Source: Bacteroidales bacterium
Lineage (GTDB): Bacteria; Bacteroidota; Bacteroidia; Bacteroidales; ML635J-15
Assembly (NCBI GenBank): GCA_017551515.1
Contig: JAFZLK010000104.1
Coordinates: 1 to 43,161 of the forward strand
DNA: 43,161 nucleotides
Reading direction: 5' to 3'
Position numbers and translations under genes: made by a program. Every line of letters starts with the position of its first letter. Position 1 is the stretch's first letter. Positions 41,148 through 43,161 of this stretch are shown here, piece after piece. The notes below the pieces were generated by a model that made no database searches, was not told the DNA's origin, and saw only the letters and a list, made by a program, of their open reading frames with translations.

Positions 41148-41831
41148 TCAATCTTTGATTTTTGAGTAAGTTGCCTTGACAATGGTGTCTCTAATTTCAC
41201 ATGATGTGGATCCGAAGGTTCCGTAATTGAGTTTTACATATCCTGCCGAATCCGCTGGTTCGACTATTTCTTTTCCAGAACAACGGAACCATTCTGGTGT
41301 TGACAGGTTTTCGTCATCGATTAAATAACGCCATGTGTGTTTTACTAGCGTAAATACTCTATAGTATCGCCATTGGCTATTAAGCCATGTATGCAGGTAG
41401 CCCCATTCGTCAGTACCATTTTGGTCAAGGTCACCTTCGAAGACAAGTTTTGGTTGTTGCCAATTTCCGTACATTCGGACTTTGGGGATTGATTTGTTGG
41501 AAGATACTGCATAATATTTGAACATTTCATCATAATCGTTGGCTGTTGTGTCAAATTCCGACACTATATACAGGGTGTCTATACCATTACCTGTAAAATT
41601 GCCCCATATAGTATCCCGTTCGTCATGCCCTGCGACAGAGTTCAAGCAATCGGGAATAGGGTTAAGATTCTTATACTTTATAAATTCCTTGTGCGCATTT
41701 GTACTATTGGCATAATTATCCGTACTGTCAATATATTCTACAATGTTTTCATTATTCAGACTCAGTTGTTCGTTGCACGATGTCAAGGCAAGGCCCAATA
41801 CTATGCTAAAAATTAAAATACTAGATTTCAT
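41148..41831 (-). CDS. Lipoprotein of unknown function
   Basis: A 227-residue protein with a lipobox (LALTSC, Cys19). The mature part includes GNFTGNGIDTLYIVSEFD and EGDLDQNGTDEWGYL, Asp/Gly/Asn loops like the calcium-binding strands of FG-GAP/VCBS-type repeats, which suggests a partial propeller. I do not recognise a family. An IS4-type element is inserted 17 bases before its ATG, so its native promoter has been removed and expression now depends on the element or is lost. A weak hairpin at about 41034-41062 could end its transcript. Confidence 0.65.
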   Translation of the reverse strand: MKSSILIFSIVLGLALTSCNEQLSLNNENIVEYIDSTDNYANSTNAHKEFIKYKNLNPIPDCLNSVAGHDERDTIWGNFTGNGIDTLYIVSEFDTTANDYDEMFKYYAVSSNKSIPKVRMYGNWQQPKLVFEGDLDQNGTDEWGYLHTWLNSQWRYYRVFTLVKHTWRYLIDDENLSTPEWFRCSGKEIVEPADSAGYVKLNYGTFGSTSCEIRDTIVKATYSKIKD

Positions 41832-41848
41832 ATATTATATAATCAGGT

Positions 41849-41865
41849 CACTAGTGTCTCTTAAA
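41849..41865. repeat. Left terminal inverted repeat of the IS
   Basis: CACTAGTGTCTCTTAAA, exact inverse complement of 43145-43161. Confidence 0.95.
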
Positions 41866-41921
41866 ATTTTGTTAAATTGATTATAATGCATTTGTATCCA
41901 ATATGTTAAAAAGTTAAAACC

Positions 41922-41950
41922 TTGGCCGAGACTTGACGGAAATAATTTTG
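41922..41950 (+). promoter_or_regulatory. Transposase promoter
   Basis: TTG (41922-41924), 18 bases, TAATTTTG (41943-41950). The transcript should begin near 41957, which supports the start codon at 41975. A hairpin GTGCCA/TGGCAC (41950-41970) lies at the transcript's 5' end. Confidence 0.65.
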
Positions 41951-41974
41951 TGCCATAATCAATTTGGCACATTT

Positions 41975-43138
41975 ATGTTTAACGGTCATTACATCTTCAC
42001 ACAAATAACAAAATTTCTTCCGCAAAGGCAATTCAGGAAAATAGTCGAAAAATACCAGGACAGAACACTTGGCTGGAGTTTTTCTCATTGGAACCAATTG
42101 TTAGTGCTTATGTTCGGGCAGCTTATGGGATGCGATAGTCTCAGGGAACTAACGGATATAACATCTGCGCATTCCAAGCGTTCGTATCATCTCGGATTTG
42201 GAAGTTCTCCTGTAGTACGAAGTACGCTATCCAAGGCTAATATGCTTCGAGAACCATGCATTTTCGAAGAGTTCGCCTTCTATATGATTTCAGTTGCTCA
42301 GAAGATGTGCATTACAAAGGAATTCGAACTGCACGGAAAATTCTATGCCGTTGACTCCACTACCATCGACCTGTGCATGTCTATGTTTATGTGGGCTTGT
42401 TTTCGCAGCACTAAATCTGGCATCAGAGTTCATACTCAAATAGATATTGTTACTGAAATCCCGGTATTCTACAGAATTACAAATGCCAATGTACACGACT
42501 CGAAGTTCATGGACTGCATCACTTATGAATCTCTTGCCTGCTATGTGTTCGATCGTGGCTACTTCGACCTTTCAAGGCTCTACATTATACATCTGGCAGG
42601 AGCGTTCTTCATTATCAGGGAGAAAGGCAGACCTGAATATGACATACTTGACGGAGATGAACTTCTTGACGGAACAGACGGTGTCCTATATGACCAGACT
42701 GTAAGGTTTAATACAGAAAGGAATAGCACAAACTATCCCGCAAGACTTAGAAGAATCGTTTACTATGCAGAGGAACTCAACAGATCTTTTGTGTACTACA
42801 CCAACAATTTCTATCTTGATGCAAAAAACATCGCATTGCTTTATCGGTACAGATGGCAGGTGGAGTTATTCTTCAAGTGGATTAAGCAGCACCTTCGCGT
42901 AAAGAAATTCTGGGGAGAATCGGAGAATGCCGTAAGAATACAGATACATGTCGCAATAATTACCTACTGCCTTATGGCTATAATAAAGCACGAACTCAAA
43001 CTTGATAGACCTGTTTTTGAGGTAATGCGTATTCTGGGATGTTCATTGCTTGTACAAGATTCATTGATGGAATTGTTTAGCCAAAATACAGAAGAAACCA
43101 ATAACGACGGGCAACTAAAATTGGATTTTCCTTATTAA
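41975..43138 (+). CDS. IS4-family DDE transposase
   Basis: A 387-residue transposase from ATG 41975 (MFNGHYIFTQITKFLP). An ATG at 41933 would add 14 residues but lies upstream of the predicted transcript start. The N-terminal DUF4372-like domain (about 3-75) precedes the DDE core: AVDSTTID (first Asp), YVFDRGYFD (second Asp) and the YREK signature YRYRWQVELFFKWIK (Y-x2-R-x3-E-x6-K) that defines the IS4 family and carries the catalytic Glu. The frame is intact, so the element may be active. Confidence 0.93.
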   Translation: MFNGHYIFTQITKFLPQRQFRKIVEKYQDRTLGWSFSHWNQLLVLMFGQLMGCDSLRELTDITSAHSKRSYHLGFGSSPVVRSTLSKANMLREPCIFEEFAFYMISVAQKMCITKEFELHGKFYAVDSTTIDLCMSMFMWACFRSTKSGIRVHTQIDIVTEIPVFYRITNANVHDSKFMDCITYESLACYVFDRGYFDLSRLYIIHLAGAFFIIREKGRPEYDILDGDELLDGTDGVLYDQTVRFNTERNSTNYPARLRRIVYYAEELNRSFVYYTNNFYLDAKNIALLYRYRWQVELFFKWIKQHLRVKKFWGESENAVRIQIHVAIITYCLMAIIKHELKLDRPVFEVMRILGCSLLVQDSLMELFSQNTEETNNDGQLKLDFPY

Positions 43139-43144
43139 CATTTC

Positions 43145-43161
43145 TTTAAGAGACACTAGTG
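43145..43161. repeat. Right terminal inverted repeat of the IS
   Basis: TTTAAGAGACACTAGTG, ending exactly at the window edge. Confidence 0.95.

Larger units (their letters stand above)
41849..43161 (+). mobile_element. IS4-family insertion sequence, complete, 1313 bp
   Basis: Perfect 17-bp terminal inverted repeats (41849-41865 and 43145-43161, CACTAGTGTCTCTTAAA and complement) enclose one transposase gene. The right end coincides with the window end, so the target duplication cannot be examined. Confidence 0.92.

Noticed and set aside
41933..41974. Upstream ATG for the IS4-type transposase
   Set aside because: It lies between the -33 and -7 boxes of the transposase promoter, so it would not be in the transcript. 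The family's N-terminus aligns better from 41975.

Overview
The window is a chromosomal segment of a Bacteroidetes bacterium, most likely of the order Bacteroidales. The evidence is a fused SecDF, a type IX secretion (T9SS) C-terminal sorting domain, a GSCFA-family protein, many lipoproteins with an S/G-C lipobox, and promoters of the Bacteroidetes type (TTG, about 19 bases, TAnnTTTG) rather than the E. coli type. No rRNA, tRNA or CRISPR array was seen. Both window ends fall in insertion sequences (the tail of an IS110-type transposase at the left, the terminal inverted repeat of an IS4-type element at the right), which suggests a contig broken at repeats.

Left part (1-12.8 kb): anmK (cell-wall recycling); a higBA toxin-antitoxin pair; a tight operon of a lipoprotein endonuclease, a REP-associated (RAYT) transposase and an endonuclease/exonuclease/phosphatase-family protein; then, convergent, an exported peptide deformylase-like protein with a MORN/YwqK-repeat protein. 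purL (purine synthesis) and an AsmA-like DUF748 protein follow on the plus strand.

Middle part (12.8-36 kb), mostly minus strand: a large repeat-built T9SS cargo protein directly behind an O-antigen ligase; an M16 metallopeptidase lipoprotein; SecDF; a cation/proton antiporter overlapping a small retropepsin-like protease; a deoxynucleoside kinase; a propeller-like exported protein; a polysaccharide flippase, divergent from a Ca2+/Na+ antiporter; a lipoprotein plus GSCFA pair; a DUF4143 ATPase with a four-copy operator-like repeat in its promoter; and an S9 peptidase lipoprotein. This is mainly envelope and housekeeping material.

Right part (36-43 kb), accessory: a YhcG-type PD-(D/E)XK nuclease gene with three palindromes inside its coding sequence, then three consecutive minus-strand units. 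These are an AAA ATPase with a PD-(D/E)XK-like partner, a GNAT toxin with a 52-residue small partner, and an MNT nucleotidyltransferase whose HEPN partner is cut off after about eight codons. Each unit ends in a copy of the same multi-hairpin repeat (181, 181 and 95 bp). Two units start from identical 49-bp promoter copies. This cassette-like organisation of defence and toxin-antitoxin genes is the most interesting part of the window. A lipoprotein gene with an IS4-type element inserted 17 bases before its start codon closes the window.
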